Assembly: GCA_963662645.2 (NCBI GenBank)
Contig: OY759762.1
Location: 1,426,001 to 1,490,000, forward strand
Length of the DNA stretch: 64,000 bases
From: Aldehydirespirator sp963662645
GTDB taxonomy: Bacteria; Actinomycetota; Acidimicrobiia; Acidimicrobiales; Aldehydirespiratoraceae
Direction of reading: 5' to 3'
The position numbers and the translations under genes were made by a program. Position 1 is the stretch's first letter. Each line of letters starts with the position of its first letter. The notes beneath the pieces are model-generated. The model searched no databases. It saw only the letters and a list, made by a program, of their open reading frames with translations, and was not told the DNA's origin. Positions 26,019-35,969 of the stretch are shown here, piece by piece.

Positions 26019-28109
26019 TTAGTCGGCTAGGACTCGGGCGACGTTGTCTAGGTCGGGGAGGCTGCCGGGCGGGCCGAGCACGGTGATCTGGTCGTCGGGT
26101 TCCAGTACCAGGTCGGCCTCGGCTCTCAGGACCCGGCCCTCGCGGCTTACCGCCTCCAGGAAGAAGCCCGCATCGATGGTGAGCCCGCCCACCCGCCGGC
26201 CGATCAGCGCCGAGGTCGACAGCTCCGGCAGCAGCGGGTACTGGCTGATCGAGAGATCCGGCAGCAGGGCCTCCTTCACCTCGGCCTCGAAGGCGGCGTC
26301 GGCCACCGCCTCGGCCCGGTCCGAGTGCAGGTAGGCCGCCAGCTCGCCGGCCAGGCGCAGCACCCGGCCCGGCTGGGCACTGCACCCGGCCAGGAAGAAC
26401 AGGGCCTTCACCTGCTCGTCCCGGCCGCCCCAGGCCGCGGGGATGCGGATGCCGCCCGCGGCCCGCACGATCACCAGGTAGTCGTCGTCGGTGTCGAAGA
26501 AGGCAACCGGCGTAGCCGTGGGATGCAGCTCCGACGGCTGGATCCACAGCGCGCCCGACTCCAGGAACCGGTCGGTCACCGTGGCCACGTCCACCCTGGT
26601 CTGGGCCGACAGCACCTCAGAGGCCCGAACGGCGGCCTCGTTGATGTCCTCGCCCTCGGGAATGCTCACCACCGCGGCCCGGGCGATCAGCCCCGGATAC
26701 TCGTCGCCCGCCCGCACGCCGTGGCTCTGCACCGCGGCGCTCAGCTCGCGGTCCAGGCCCCGGTCGACCAGCCGCCCCCAGCGCTCGAACACGTGGTAGA
26801 TGGCCCCGCCGTGCATCGACCGGGTGCGCCCGTAGAACACGTACCACGCCACACCCACCACCACCGACGCCCCGGTCAGCAGCAGCGCCACCGCCCCCAG
26901 CTCCACGATCAGGTACAGGTCGATGGCGATCCCCGCCAGCTGCAGGTAGGGGAACAGCGGCGCGGTGAAGCCCGGCGCGTACGAAGCGATCCGCGACGCC
27001 CGCAGCACCAGCACCGCCGAGTTCACCAGCGCCAGGGTCAACAACACGAAGGCGCTGGCCACCTTGGCGATGGCGGCCACGTCGAGGGCCAGCACCACCG
27101 CGGCCATCCCCGCGCCGGTCAGGGCCACGCCCCACGCCGGGGTGTTGAACCGGTTCAGCCGACCCAGCCTCTCGCCCACCAGCCGGTCGCGGCTCATGGC
27201 CAGCGGGTAGCGGGCCGCGGCCAGGATCCCGGCGTTGGTGGCCGACGAGAAGGCGGCCAGCGCAGCCACCACCACCAGCACCGCGCCCGCGGTGGGCAGC
27301 ACATCCTCCGCGGCGGAGTAGATCGGGGCCAAGTCGTCGTGCAGCAGCGACGGCGGGACCACCGCCACGGCCACCAGCACTCCGAGCGTGTACAGGGCGG
27401 TGCTCACCAGCAGCGACAGCCCCATCCCCAGCGGGATGTTGCGGGACGGGTCGTTGATCTCCTCGGCCGCGCTGGCCACCTTGGTCAGCCCGCCGTAGGA
27501 CACGAACACCAGCCCGACGACGCTGATCAGCCCGCCCGTCCCGTCGGCGAAGAAGGGCTCCAGGCCGCCATCGCCGTCGCCCACTCGGGGCAGCCCGGCC
27601 GCGATGAACCAGCCCATCACGGCCAGCACGAAGCCCACCAGCAGCATCTGCACCAAGGCGCTGGCCCTGGTACCCAGGATGTTGACGATGGTGAAACCGG
27701 CGATGAGCACGACCGCCAGCGGCTTGGCGGGCACGTCGAGGACGATGTTGAGGTAGGCGCTCATGCCGACCAGGGCGAAGGCGTCTTTGAGCACCAGCGA
27801 CAGCCATGTGGCCATGCCTGAGAAGGTTCCGACGGCCGGTCCGTAGGCCCGCACCAAGAAGTAGTAGGCACCCCCCGCCCGCGGCATGGCGGTGGAGAGC
27901 TCGGCCACGCTCAACATGGCGGGCACGGCCACCACGCCAGCCAAGGCGTAGGCCAGCACCGCGCTGGGTCCGGCCTCGGCCGCGGCCAGGCCCGGAAGCA
28001 GGAACAGGCCCGAACTGAGCATCGCGCCGGTGCTCAGCACGAATACGTGACGAAGCCCGAGCGAGCGGGCCAGCCCGCCGGCGGGCCCGCCAGCACCGCG
28101 GTCGCTCAC
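26019..28109 (-). CDS. APC-superfamily permease with C-terminal PTS-EIIA-like and TrkA-C-like domains
   Basis: The first 430 or so residues of this 696-residue protein form about 12 membrane segments of an amino acid-polyamine-organocation permease, with GAMLSSGLFLLPGLAAAEAG in helix 1 and FVSYGGLTKVASAAEEI in helix 6. The soluble tail has an EIIA-like region (VVSIPEGEDINEAAVRASEVL, residues about 470-620) and ends with a TrkA-C-type domain (LIGRRVGGLTI, LEPDDQITVLG), which usually binds a regulatory ligand. The substrate is probably an amino acid or an inorganic cation. Confidence 0.88.
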   Translation of the reverse strand: MSDRGAGGPAGGLARSLGLRHVFVLSTGAMLSSGLFLLPGLAAAEAGPSAVLAYALAGVVAVPAMLSVAELSTAMPRAGGAYYFLVRAYGPAVGTFSGMATWLSLVLKDAFALVGMSAYLNIVLDVPAKPLAVVLIAGFTIVNILGTRASALVQMLLVGFVLAVMGWFIAAGLPRVGDGDGGLEPFFADGTGGLISVVGLVFVSYGGLTKVASAAEEINDPSRNIPLGMGLSLLVSTALYTLGVLVAVAVVPPSLLHDDLAPIYSAAEDVLPTAGAVLVVVAALAAFSSATNAGILAAARYPLAMSRDRLVGERLGRLNRFNTPAWGVALTGAGMAAVVLALDVAAIAKVASAFVLLTLALVNSAVLVLRASRIASYAPGFTAPLFPYLQLAGIAIDLYLIVELGAVALLLTGASVVVGVAWYVFYGRTRSMHGGAIYHVFERWGRLVDRGLDRELSAAVQSHGVRAGDEYPGLIARAAVVSIPEGEDINEAAVRASEVLSAQTRVDVATVTDRFLESGALWIQPSELHPTATPVAFFDTDDDYLVIVRAAGGIRIPAAWGGRDEQVKALFFLAGCSAQPGRVLRLAGELAAYLHSDRAEAVADAAFEAEVKEALLPDLSISQYPLLPELSTSALIGRRVGGLTIDAGFFLEAVSREGRVLRAEADLVLEPDDQITVLGPPGSLPDLDNVARVLAD

Positions 28110-28241
28110 CTACCGCTCATTCCTGCTCATTCGCCGGGCCATCCCCAAACGTAACCCGAGCGAGCCATCGGGCTCAACATCCGAACGGGCTGCCTGGGGG
28201 CGGCCGCGGCGGCGGGGACTGGTGCGGCTACGGTCTTGGGC

Positions 28242-29771
28242 GTGAGCTGGTGGGTGTGGGCGCTGGCCGCGATCGGTGCGGTACTCATCGTCACGGCCGT
28301 CTACGACGTAGTGCAGAAGCGCCACGCGATTCTGCGCAACTTCCCGATAATCGGCCACCTGCGCTATCTGCTGGAGTCGTTCGGGCCCGAGCTGCGCCAG
28401 TACATCGTGAGCGACAACGACGAGGAGCGACCGTTCAACCGCAACCAGCGCCGCTGGGTGTACGCCACCGCCAAGAAGGAGAACCCGTACTTCGGGTTCG
28501 GCTCCGACAACCGGCTCGAAGCCGACGGCTACGTGTTCTTCCGGCACTCGGCCTTCCCGGTGGGCTCCGACGCCCCGCCAGGCGAGCTGCGGGCGGCCAA
28601 GGTGCTGGGAGCGTGGCGCAACCGGCCGGGCGCCTTCCGGCCCAACTCGGCGGTGAACATCTCCGGGATGTCCTACGGCTCGCTGTCGGGCCCCGCGGTG
28701 GAGGCCCTCAACCGGGGCGCGGCGATGGCCGGATGCCTGCACAACACCGGCGAGGGCGGCATCAGCGACTACCACCGCAAGGGCGCCGACCTGACCTTCC
28801 AGCTGGGCACCGGCTACTTCGGCGCCCGCCGGGCCGACGGGCGCTTCTGCATGGACACCTTCCTGGCCAGCCTCGACTCGGCACCGGTCAAGGCGGTGGA
28901 GCTGAAGCTGAGCCAGGGGGCCAAGCCGGGCTTGGGCGGGGTGCTGCCCGCCGCCAAGGTCACACCGGAGATCGCCGAGGCCCGGGGCGTGCCGGTGGGC
29001 GTGACCGTTCGCAGCCCCAACCACCACCCGGAGTTCGACGATGTGGCCGGACTGGTCGACTTCACCGAGTTGATCGCCGACGCCTCCAGACTTCCGGTGG
29101 GGATCAAGTCGGCGGTCGGCGACCGGCGCTTCTGGACCGAGCTCGCCTCCCACATGGCCGACACCGGCCGGGGGCCCGACTTCATCACCGTCGACGGCGG
29201 CGAGGGCGGCACCGGCGCGGGGCCGCTGACGTTCACCGACCACGTCTCGCTGCCCTTCCGGGTCGGCTTCGCCGAGGTCTACCAGGCCTTCGCAGAGGCC
29301 GATCTGCATGAGGCCGTCGTGTTCGTGGGGTCAGGCAAGCTCGGCTTCGCGCCCGACGCCATGGTGGCTATGGCCATGGGCGTCGACATGATCGGCGTGG
29401 GCCGGGAGGCGATGATGGCCGTCGGCTGCATCCAGGCCCAGCGCTGCCACAGCGGCCACTGCCCCACCGGCGTAGCCACCCAGAGCAAGTGGCTCACGCG
29501 GGGGCTCGACCCGACCAGCAAGGCCGTGCGGGTGGGGAATTATGTGGCTGGACTGCGCCAGGAGCTGAGGATGCTGGCCGAGGCCATGGGCGAGGAGCAT
29601 CCGTCGCTGGTGGACCCGGCCGCGGTCGAGATGCGCATCCGCCGCGGCGAGCTGCTGCCCATCCTCGACGCCCTCGGCTACTCCGAAGAGGCGAAGGAGG
29701 CCCGCATCGCCCTGGGGGACGTGGCCCGACAGGCCCGAGTCTTCGCCGACACGGTGGCCGCGGAGGCTTAG
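28242..29771 (+). CDS. FMN-binding glutamate synthase family protein
   Basis: The 509-residue protein has an N-terminal membrane helix (SWWVWALAAIGAVLIVTAV) and then the FMN-binding barrel of the glutamate synthase large subunit: MSYGSLSGPAVEALNRGA, HNTGEGGISDYH, FITVDGGEGGTGAGPL, and the iron-sulfur cysteine cluster in GCIQAQRCHSGHCPTG. It lacks the amidotransferase domain, so it is a stand-alone member that may be membrane-attached. The start is GTG 28242; a TTG at 28236 adds two residues. Related proteins include methylglutamate and archaeal-type glutamate synthases, and the role here is unknown. Confidence 0.88.
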   Translation: MSWWVWALAAIGAVLIVTAVYDVVQKRHAILRNFPIIGHLRYLLESFGPELRQYIVSDNDEERPFNRNQRRWVYATAKKENPYFGFGSDNRLEADGYVFFRHSAFPVGSDAPPGELRAAKVLGAWRNRPGAFRPNSAVNISGMSYGSLSGPAVEALNRGAAMAGCLHNTGEGGISDYHRKGADLTFQLGTGYFGARRADGRFCMDTFLASLDSAPVKAVELKLSQGAKPGLGGVLPAAKVTPEIAEARGVPVGVTVRSPNHHPEFDDVAGLVDFTELIADASRLPVGIKSAVGDRRFWTELASHMADTGRGPDFITVDGGEGGTGAGPLTFTDHVSLPFRVGFAEVYQAFAEADLHEAVVFVGSGKLGFAPDAMVAMAMGVDMIGVGREAMMAVGCIQAQRCHSGHCPTGVATQSKWLTRGLDPTSKAVRVGNYVAGLRQELRMLAEAMGEEHPSLVDPAAVEMRIRRGELLPILDALGYSEEAKEARIALGDVARQARVFADTVAAEA

Positions 29772-29785
29772 CCACGGAGCTGTTG

Positions 29786-29920
29786 CCAAGATCTCGGTGT
29801 GGTTATGAGGATCTACCACTCATAACCAACCCGAGATCTTGGTGGGGCCTGGCGACCGCGAACGCCTAGAAATCTCGGGTCGATTTTGGGCATATACCAC
29901 CCATAACCAATCCGAGATTT
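29786..29920. repeat. Two copies of the ~50-bp hairpin repeat family (copies 1-2)
   Basis: Copy 1 (29786-29842) and copy 2 (29870-29920) have outer arms ending in ATCTCGG/CCGAGAT. Copy 1 also pairs GGTTATGAG with CTCATAACC inside the arms; in copy 2 this inner stem is weak. They sit between the convergent ends of the glutamate-synthase-like gene and the UPF0182 gene and could stop transcription from both sides. The same family occurs at 54457-54580, 61973-62234 and 63243-63538. Confidence 0.9.
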
Positions 29921-29947
29921 TCGTTGCGGGCCGGGGACGGCCCGGAG

Positions 29948-32857
29948 CTAGTTCTCTAGCTGCTGTAGCAGGCGTTCCAGGATCTCGTCCTGGCGGCGGC
30001 GCAGGTCGGCCAGCTCGTCGATCAACTGCTGGGTCTCCGTGGGGGTCAGCTCTCCCAGGTCGACCGACGGCGTCTCCGTGGCGGACGGCTCGGCGGTCTC
30101 GTCGAGCGGCTCGGCGGGCTCCTCCACCACAGGAGCGTCGCCGTCGGTCGCGATCGGCGGCAGCACCACCCCGCTGAAGTCGGAGCCCGGGTACAGGTCG
30201 CCGAGAGCCTCGCCCAGCGTCTTGCCCAGCGCGGTGCGGTTGCCGACCGAGGCGATCACCCCCGCCAGCAGCGGGATCTGTGTTCCCTGGGCGCGCACGT
30301 ACATGGGTCGCACGTACAGCACCGAGTCCTCGACGGGCAGCAGCAGCATGTCGCCGAAGTCGACCTGCGAGCCCTGGTCGTTGAGCAGCGTGAGCTCCCG
30401 GCTGATGTCGGGATTGGTGGAGATGTTGGACGCCACGATGGCCGGGCCCGGCGCCAGCAGGTTCGACATCTCATAGGACACCAGCCGCGACGTTCCGTCG
30501 TCGCGGGTCTCGCCCACCATGAAGGCGGTGAGCTCCTTGCGGCTGTCGTCGTCGGAGATGGGCACGAACGAGCGCAGCGCCACGAACGACGCCTGCTCCT
30601 CGCCGGGCAGCTGGATCAGCGAGTAGTAGGCCGGAACCCTCCGCTCCCGCCGGGTCAGCAGGCCCCGGTCGCCGACCACGGCCTCGGCGATTCCGCCGGC
30701 CTGGACGCTGCGGCCCGGATCCTGGGCCACCGCCCAGCGCTCGGTGCCGATGATCAGCGCCTCGGGGTCCGAGACCTGGTACGAGGCCCACATGTTGGTC
30801 TGCACGGTGAACAGGTCGGTGGGGAAGCGCAGATGGGAGCGCAGGCCTTCGGGCATCTCCGAGAAGTCGGTGAACAGGTCGGGGAAGGCCGACTGCCATG
30901 CGGCCACGATCGGATCCGCGATCGGCATGACATACAGCGTCACGTCGCCGTCGTAGGAGTCGACGACCGCCTTGACCGAGTTGCGGATGTAGTTGGCGCC
31001 GACGCCGGCCAGTTCCGCGCCGGCTTCCAGCCCGCTGGTGTCGGCGCTTTGGGAGTAGGGGTAGCGGTCGGTGGTGGTGTAGGCGTCGAGCACGTAGTGG
31101 ATGCGGCCGTCGAACACCACCGGGTAGGCGTCGGAGTCGAACTCCAGGAACGGGGCCACGTTCCTCACCCGGTCGAGGGCGTCGCGGATGTAGATGATGC
31201 TGGTGTCGCTGTCCACGAAGTTGGAGATCAGCGGGTCGAGCTGCCCGAAGCGCAGCGCGAAGGCGGACTGGCGCAGGAACGACCCCATGTTGACGCCGCC
31301 CTCGCCGGTGTAGCGGAAGCTCTCCTCCCGCCCCTGGCCGTCCACGTAGTCGACCTCGTCGCGGGTGGCGCCCACCAGCGCGTAGCCCTCGAGGTTCTCG
31401 CCGACATAGATCTGGGGCTCGTCGAGTTGCACGCCGATGGCCGGGTCCACCTCGACGGGCAGGCCGCCGGCGATGAACACCGGGCTGCCCCGCACATCGG
31501 TGACGTTGGCCCGGGCGATGGCCACCCCGTAGCCGTGGGTGATGGCGACATGCTGGCGCTCCCACGATCCGAGCTCGCTCAGGTTGAGCTCCCGGGCGGC
31601 CAGCACCACCTGGGTCAGCTCGCCGTCCACCTCGTAGCGATCGACGTCGAGCACTGACGAGAACCGGTAGAAGTCCCGCTCGCCCTGGTCCTTCTCGAAG
31701 GTATCGGTGAGGGTGAGCGGGTCGAGGATCCGGGTGTTTCGCACCGTCTGGGCCGCGGCCCGCAACTGGGCGGGGGTGGGATTCTCCCGGTAGTCGAACA
31801 CCGCCAGAGCGACGTCGCTGTCGGGCACCAGCGAGTAGGCGGTGCGGGTGGCCGCGATGTTGTCGGCGGTGTAGACGGACTCGCGGGCGGTGGTGTTGGG
31901 ATCCACCTGGAAGCGCTGCACGAACGCCGGGTACAGGTTGCCCATCACCAGGGCGGTGAAGGCCCACAGGCCCACGGCCAGCACGGGCAGCACCCAGCCC
32001 CGCCGGCGCAGGTTCACCACCAGCAGGACCACCGCGAACAGCGAGATCAGCAGGAGCAGGTTGAGGGCGGGCAGCTTGGCCTTGACGTCGGTGTACAGGG
32101 CGCCGTCGACCACCCCCCGGTCCGACACGGTGAGCTCGTAGCGCGACAGCCAGTAGTCGGCCGCCTTCACCAGGGCCAGCGCGGCCAGGATCGCCGACAG
32201 GTGCACCTTCACCGCGGGCTGCACCCGGGGCGCGCCCCGGGGGACCTGGCCCCTGATGCCGCCGTTGATGTAGTGGGCGATGCCGATCACGACGAGGATG
32301 ATCATGAAGGCGGCGAAGGCCCAGTTCACGAGGAACGTCAGGAACGGGAGCCGGAAGACGTAGAAGCCGATGTCGGTGCCGAACAGCGGGTCGGCCGCGC
32401 CGAAGTTCTTGCGGTTGACGAAGAGCAGCCACTCCTCCCACTGGCTCGACACCCCGGACGCGGCCAGCAGCGTGAACACCACCGACACCACCACGCGGAC
32501 CAGCCGGGTGCGGCCCGACAGGATGTCGTGGAAGCGGCCGAGCATCTCCTCTTCGGGGCCGGGCGGGCGCACCTCGGGCGCCAGGCGCTCGACTATCAGC
32601 AGGTTGATCCAGATCAGGATGAAGAAGAGGACCGCGAAGATTGCGAACAGGGCGATCTTGGCCAGCAGCACGCGGCCCCACACGTCGGTGCGGCCCAGCG
32701 AGTCGAACCACAGGTAGTCGGTGTAGAAGCGAGCGATGCCGCGCAGCGACAGCATCAGGACCAGCAGGCCCGCTGCCACCAGAATGGCTATGAATCGAGT
32801 TCGTCTAGTGCCGAAGCGGGGCCGGCCACCGGAGGGAGGGGGAGAGACAGGTCGCAC
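29948..32857 (-). CDS. UPF0182 family membrane protein
   Basis: The 969-residue protein has seven predicted membrane helices in the first 300 residues (first: FIAILVAAGLLVLMLSLRGI), followed by a large extracytoplasmic region with SVYTADNIAATRTAYSL, ITHGYGVAIARAN and YVRPMYVRAQGTQIP, all hallmarks of UPF0182/COG1615. The C-terminus is acidic and Pro/Glu/Thr-rich and ends in a short coiled coil (LRRRQDEILERLLQQL). The family is common in Actinobacteria and its function is unsettled. It lies seven bases after the DivIVA-like gene. Confidence 0.93.
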   Translation of the reverse strand: MRPVSPPPSGGRPRFGTRRTRFIAILVAAGLLVLMLSLRGIARFYTDYLWFDSLGRTDVWGRVLLAKIALFAIFAVLFFILIWINLLIVERLAPEVRPPGPEEEMLGRFHDILSGRTRLVRVVVSVVFTLLAASGVSSQWEEWLLFVNRKNFGAADPLFGTDIGFYVFRLPFLTFLVNWAFAAFMIILVVIGIAHYINGGIRGQVPRGAPRVQPAVKVHLSAILAALALVKAADYWLSRYELTVSDRGVVDGALYTDVKAKLPALNLLLLISLFAVVLLVVNLRRRGWVLPVLAVGLWAFTALVMGNLYPAFVQRFQVDPNTTARESVYTADNIAATRTAYSLVPDSDVALAVFDYRENPTPAQLRAAAQTVRNTRILDPLTLTDTFEKDQGERDFYRFSSVLDVDRYEVDGELTQVVLAARELNLSELGSWERQHVAITHGYGVAIARANVTDVRGSPVFIAGGLPVEVDPAIGVQLDEPQIYVGENLEGYALVGATRDEVDYVDGQGREESFRYTGEGGVNMGSFLRQSAFALRFGQLDPLISNFVDSDTSIIYIRDALDRVRNVAPFLEFDSDAYPVVFDGRIHYVLDAYTTTDRYPYSQSADTSGLEAGAELAGVGANYIRNSVKAVVDSYDGDVTLYVMPIADPIVAAWQSAFPDLFTDFSEMPEGLRSHLRFPTDLFTVQTNMWASYQVSDPEALIIGTERWAVAQDPGRSVQAGGIAEAVVGDRGLLTRRERRVPAYYSLIQLPGEEQASFVALRSFVPISDDDSRKELTAFMVGETRDDGTSRLVSYEMSNLLAPGPAIVASNISTNPDISRELTLLNDQGSQVDFGDMLLLPVEDSVLYVRPMYVRAQGTQIPLLAGVIASVGNRTALGKTLGEALGDLYPGSDFSGVVLPPIATDGDAPVVEEPAEPLDETAEPSATETPSVDLGELTPTETQQLIDELADLRRRQDEILERLLQQLEN

Positions 32858-32863
32858 GGACGG

Positions 32864-34657
32864 TCACGATATCGGCTCCGGCCAGCTAGCGGAGAACGCA
32901 GCTTCGGCGGCGGCATCCGCCCGGCGCGATCGGGACTCCCGGTAGATCGACCGCACCGCCCTGCTGAGCTCGTCCGGATCGTCAGTCTCCTCCGTCAGAT
33001 CGCCGAGGCGGGCCCGGACCGGCTCGACCAGGACCGACAGGATGGCGGCACCGGCCGCGGCGAGGTCTATGTCGTCGATGCTCACGTCGATGTCGGACGC
33101 GAAGTCCTGCATGGGCACACGGGCGACCCGGGTGTAGGCCTTGGTGTCCCCGGCGACGGCGGAGCGCACGGCTCGGACGCCGTTGCGGCGTATGCCGTCG
33201 AGCAGATCGCCCTGCTCGTCCACGACCAGCCGCTTGAGCCTGCGGGCGATCCCGCCCACCGCGACGGCCCGAGCGGCGCTGACGAGATCGTCGGGATCGG
33301 ACGGCTCGACGGCAGCATCGTGCTCGTCGGCGAACGCGTCGTCGAACTCGTCGGCGAATTCGGCCGGTTCGTCGGCGGCTCCGCTCGGCGCCAGGGGTGC
33401 ACCGCCACCGGCTGCTCCCGATTCGGTCAGCGCCGGGGGTGCGCCGCCACCGGCTGCTCCCGGCTCGGCCGGGGTCGCGCCGCCACCGGCTGCTCCCGAT
33501 TCGGTCGGGGTCGGCTGCCGCGATTCGCCGATGGGCTGGGCGGTGATCGAGCGCAGCCGGGCGAAGATGGCATCGGCATCCGATGCCGGCGGGGCATCGG
33601 CATCGGATTCGACCTTCCCTGACCCGGCGCCGGATGCATCACCGGCAACGCCGACGGCCTGCCGTGGCGGCAGGTCGGTGCCCGCGTCGAACTCGACGTC
33701 GGTCTCGGCCTCGATGTCGTAGAGCCGCACCCCGGCACCGGGCGACCTCGGCGACGGCTCGAGGGGCAGGCCGGCGATCTCGGCGGACTCGCCCGCGGCA
33801 CCGGATTCGCCGGCGTCGGCCGGACTCTCCGTCTTGGTGCCATCGTCGTCGACGTCGGCGGAGGTGCCGCCGGGGGCCGGCGCCTCGTCTCCGGCGGACG
33901 CCGGCTCGTCGGGTCCGCCGTCGAGGGGCATCCCCGCCAGGCCGGCAGGTGCTTCAGTAGCGGGCTCGCCGTCGAGGGGCATCCCCGCCAGGCGAGCCGT
34001 TGTGATCTCGGCCTCGATCTGGGCGACGGTGGACTCCGGCTGGGCCGCAACCAGCAGTCCGGCTTGCTCGGCCGCGGCCGCAGCCCGGGGCCCGGCCTGG
34101 ACCAACTCCTCGATCCAGCCGTCCAGTCCCTGACGGAAGATGCCGAGCGCTTCCAGAAGCCTGTCGCGCATCACCCGGAGCTGCTCGACCTCGACCCGGT
34201 ACTGGTGGCGCTTGCCGGCCAGGTCGGCCAGCATCCGCTCCCGCACGCTGCGAGCCTCCAGCACCATGCTCCTGCCCTGCTCGCGACCCTCCTCGATGGT
34301 GGCCGCGGCGGCCGCCTGAGCCTCGCCGACGATGCGGGCGTGCTCGGCCTCGGCGCGCTCGATCCTCTCCTGGGCCGCGTCGCTGGCCGACTGCAGGATG
34401 CGGGTCGCCTCGTCGCCGAGCGCCTCCGCCACCCGGCGCGACTCCAGTACCTCCGCCGGGGTGTCCTCCAACTCCGCGATCCGGTTCGACAGCGAGCCGA
34501 CCAGGGTGTTCAGCCGGCGGATCTCCTCGGCGGCCTCGCGCAGCCGAGCGCGCACGGGCCCGGGCTCGTAGCCGCGGCGCACCGTGGCAAAGTCGGCGTC
34601 CTCCACCGCTTCGGGGGCCAGCCCGACTCCGGGGCCCGATCCCTCACCGTTCTCCAT
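32864..34657 (-). CDS. DivIVA-like coiled-coil protein with repeat-rich linker
   Basis: The start at ATG 34657 has GGAGGG just upstream; ATG 34678 would add seven residues. The N-terminal ADFATVRRGYEPGPVRARL resembles the DivIVA/Wag31 membrane-binding module and is followed by a coiled coil to about residue 190 (EEIRRLNTLVGSLSNRIAEL). The middle 230 residues are a Pro/Ala/Gly/Glu linker with repeats such as AAGGGAPPALTESGAAGGG and LAGMPLDGEP. A helical C-terminal domain begins around DLVSAARAVAVGGIARRL. The protein of 597 residues may organise the cell pole or division site, close to mreB. It is not the canonical short DivIVA. Confidence 0.75.
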   Translation of the reverse strand: MENGEGSGPGVGLAPEAVEDADFATVRRGYEPGPVRARLREAAEEIRRLNTLVGSLSNRIAELEDTPAEVLESRRVAEALGDEATRILQSASDAAQERIERAEAEHARIVGEAQAAAAATIEEGREQGRSMVLEARSVRERMLADLAGKRHQYRVEVEQLRVMRDRLLEALGIFRQGLDGWIEELVQAGPRAAAAAEQAGLLVAAQPESTVAQIEAEITTARLAGMPLDGEPATEAPAGLAGMPLDGGPDEPASAGDEAPAPGGTSADVDDDGTKTESPADAGESGAAGESAEIAGLPLEPSPRSPGAGVRLYDIEAETDVEFDAGTDLPPRQAVGVAGDASGAGSGKVESDADAPPASDADAIFARLRSITAQPIGESRQPTPTESGAAGGGATPAEPGAAGGGAPPALTESGAAGGGAPLAPSGAADEPAEFADEFDDAFADEHDAAVEPSDPDDLVSAARAVAVGGIARRLKRLVVDEQGDLLDGIRRNGVRAVRSAVAGDTKAYTRVARVPMQDFASDIDVSIDDIDLAAAGAAILSVLVEPVRARLGDLTEETDDPDELSRAVRSIYRESRSRRADAAAEAAFSASWPEPIS

Positions 34658-34729
34658 GGCTCCCTCCGAGGCCATCACCGGCGCGCCTGCAACGTCTGAC
34701 TCTCCTGCTGCGGTCAGTTCCCACGATAG

Positions 34730-35938
34730 TCAGCCGAGCAAGCGTCCGACGGGCTCGCCCCCGGCGCCCACCAGAGCCTGCAGCGCGTCATCCAGGGTGG
34801 CCACCCCCACTACCTGGATGTCACCCGCGCCCGATCGGGCCTCGTGCACCGACGCCTCGGGGACGATGATCATCTGGGCGCCCGCATTCCGGGCTGTTGC
34901 CGCCTTCTGGGCGACGCCCCCCACATCGCCCACCGATCCGTCCAGGCGTATGGAGCCGGTCACCGCGACCCGCTTGCCCCCGGTGAGCTCGCCCGGCGTC
35001 AGCACGTCGAGCATGACCAGCGTGAAGGCCAAGCCGGCCGACGGTCCCCCCACCGCGCCCGAGGCGATGTCGATGTCGAACGGGAGCGGGGACCGCTCGA
35101 CGCGCTCGGTGATCCCGCTGAGGCCGATGAACGGGCCGCCGTTGTCAGGATGGGTGCCGAGCGTCAACTCCACGTCGCGCCGCTCGCCGGTCTCGAAGTT
35201 CTCCACCGTGACCACGGCCGTCGCGCCCGGCGCCAACTCGGCCAGCACTGCTCGCAGCGACGCGACGGTGGTGACCGGGCGGCCGTCGATGGCCAGGATC
35301 ACGTCGGTGGCCCCCAGCAGGCCGTCGGCAGGGCCGCCCGCGACCGTCTCCACGAACAGGACGCCGGTGAAGTCGGCCGCTTCGACACCGAGGCGTTCGA
35401 GGGCCACGATGGTGGCCGCGTCCTTGGAACTGGCCATCAGGTGGCGGTTGTGCTGGCGCTGTTCGGCGTCCGACCGGTCGCCGAACACCGACGCCCGGCT
35501 GCGCAACTCGATCGCGTCGTCCATGGAAGCCCTGACCCAGTCGAACACGGTCAAGTCGCTGTCGATGGCGACCGTGAGAAGCAGGATCTCGCCGTCGGGA
35601 TCGAACACGTCTATGCCTTCGGCTTCGATCCGGCCGGATGTGGCGATGGCGGTGCCGGGCAGGAAGGCCACCGCGTCGTCGTCCACCACGGAGTCGCCCG
35701 GCAGCAGCCGACCGGCCCACTGGGCCGGGACGAAGTACAGCCCGGCCGCGACCGCGGCCAGAGCGGTCACGATGCCGGCGAGGGTCAACCCGGCCCCGCG
35801 GCCGAACCGGCGACGGCGAGGCGGGCTCGGCGGGGGCGGGAGCCCGCCCGGCGGGAGGGACTCCGGCACCGGGGAAGTCGGCGGGGGCGAAGCTAGCGTG
35901 GCGGACCGTCCAGTCGTCTTCACTCGAGCGCCGTTCAT
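34730..35938 (-). CDS. PDZ domain and Lon-type protease-fold protein (YlbL-like)
   Basis: The 402-residue protein has a Pro-rich cytoplasmic start, one membrane anchor (AGLTLAGIVTALAAVAAGLYFV), a PDZ domain (VAGGPADGLLGATDVILAIDGRPV) and a C-terminal S16/Lon-type fold. The catalytic Ser is in GAVGGPSAGLAFTL and the Lys in GGVAQKAATARNAG, so the Ser-Lys dyad is intact. Similar secreted or anchored proteins such as YlbL degrade envelope or division-checkpoint proteins. It lies 72 bases upstream of the DivIVA-like gene on the same strand. Confidence 0.9.
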   Translation of the reverse strand: MNGARVKTTGRSATLASPPPTSPVPESLPPGGLPPPPSPPRRRRFGRGAGLTLAGIVTALAAVAAGLYFVPAQWAGRLLPGDSVVDDDAVAFLPGTAIATSGRIEAEGIDVFDPDGEILLLTVAIDSDLTVFDWVRASMDDAIELRSRASVFGDRSDAEQRQHNRHLMASSKDAATIVALERLGVEAADFTGVLFVETVAGGPADGLLGATDVILAIDGRPVTTVASLRAVLAELAPGATAVVTVENFETGERRDVELTLGTHPDNGGPFIGLSGITERVERSPLPFDIDIASGAVGGPSAGLAFTLVMLDVLTPGELTGGKRVAVTGSIRLDGSVGDVGGVAQKAATARNAGAQMIIVPEASVHEARSGAGDIQVVGVATLDDALQALVGAGGEPVGRLLG

Positions 35939-35969
35939 TCACGCGGCGTCCGGACACCAAGGTACCGTC

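Noticed and set aside
26325..27821. A long His- and Gln-rich plus-strand frame opposite the APC permease
   Set aside because: Its composition is that of a reverse-strand shadow of a hydrophobic high-GC gene and it has no motif.
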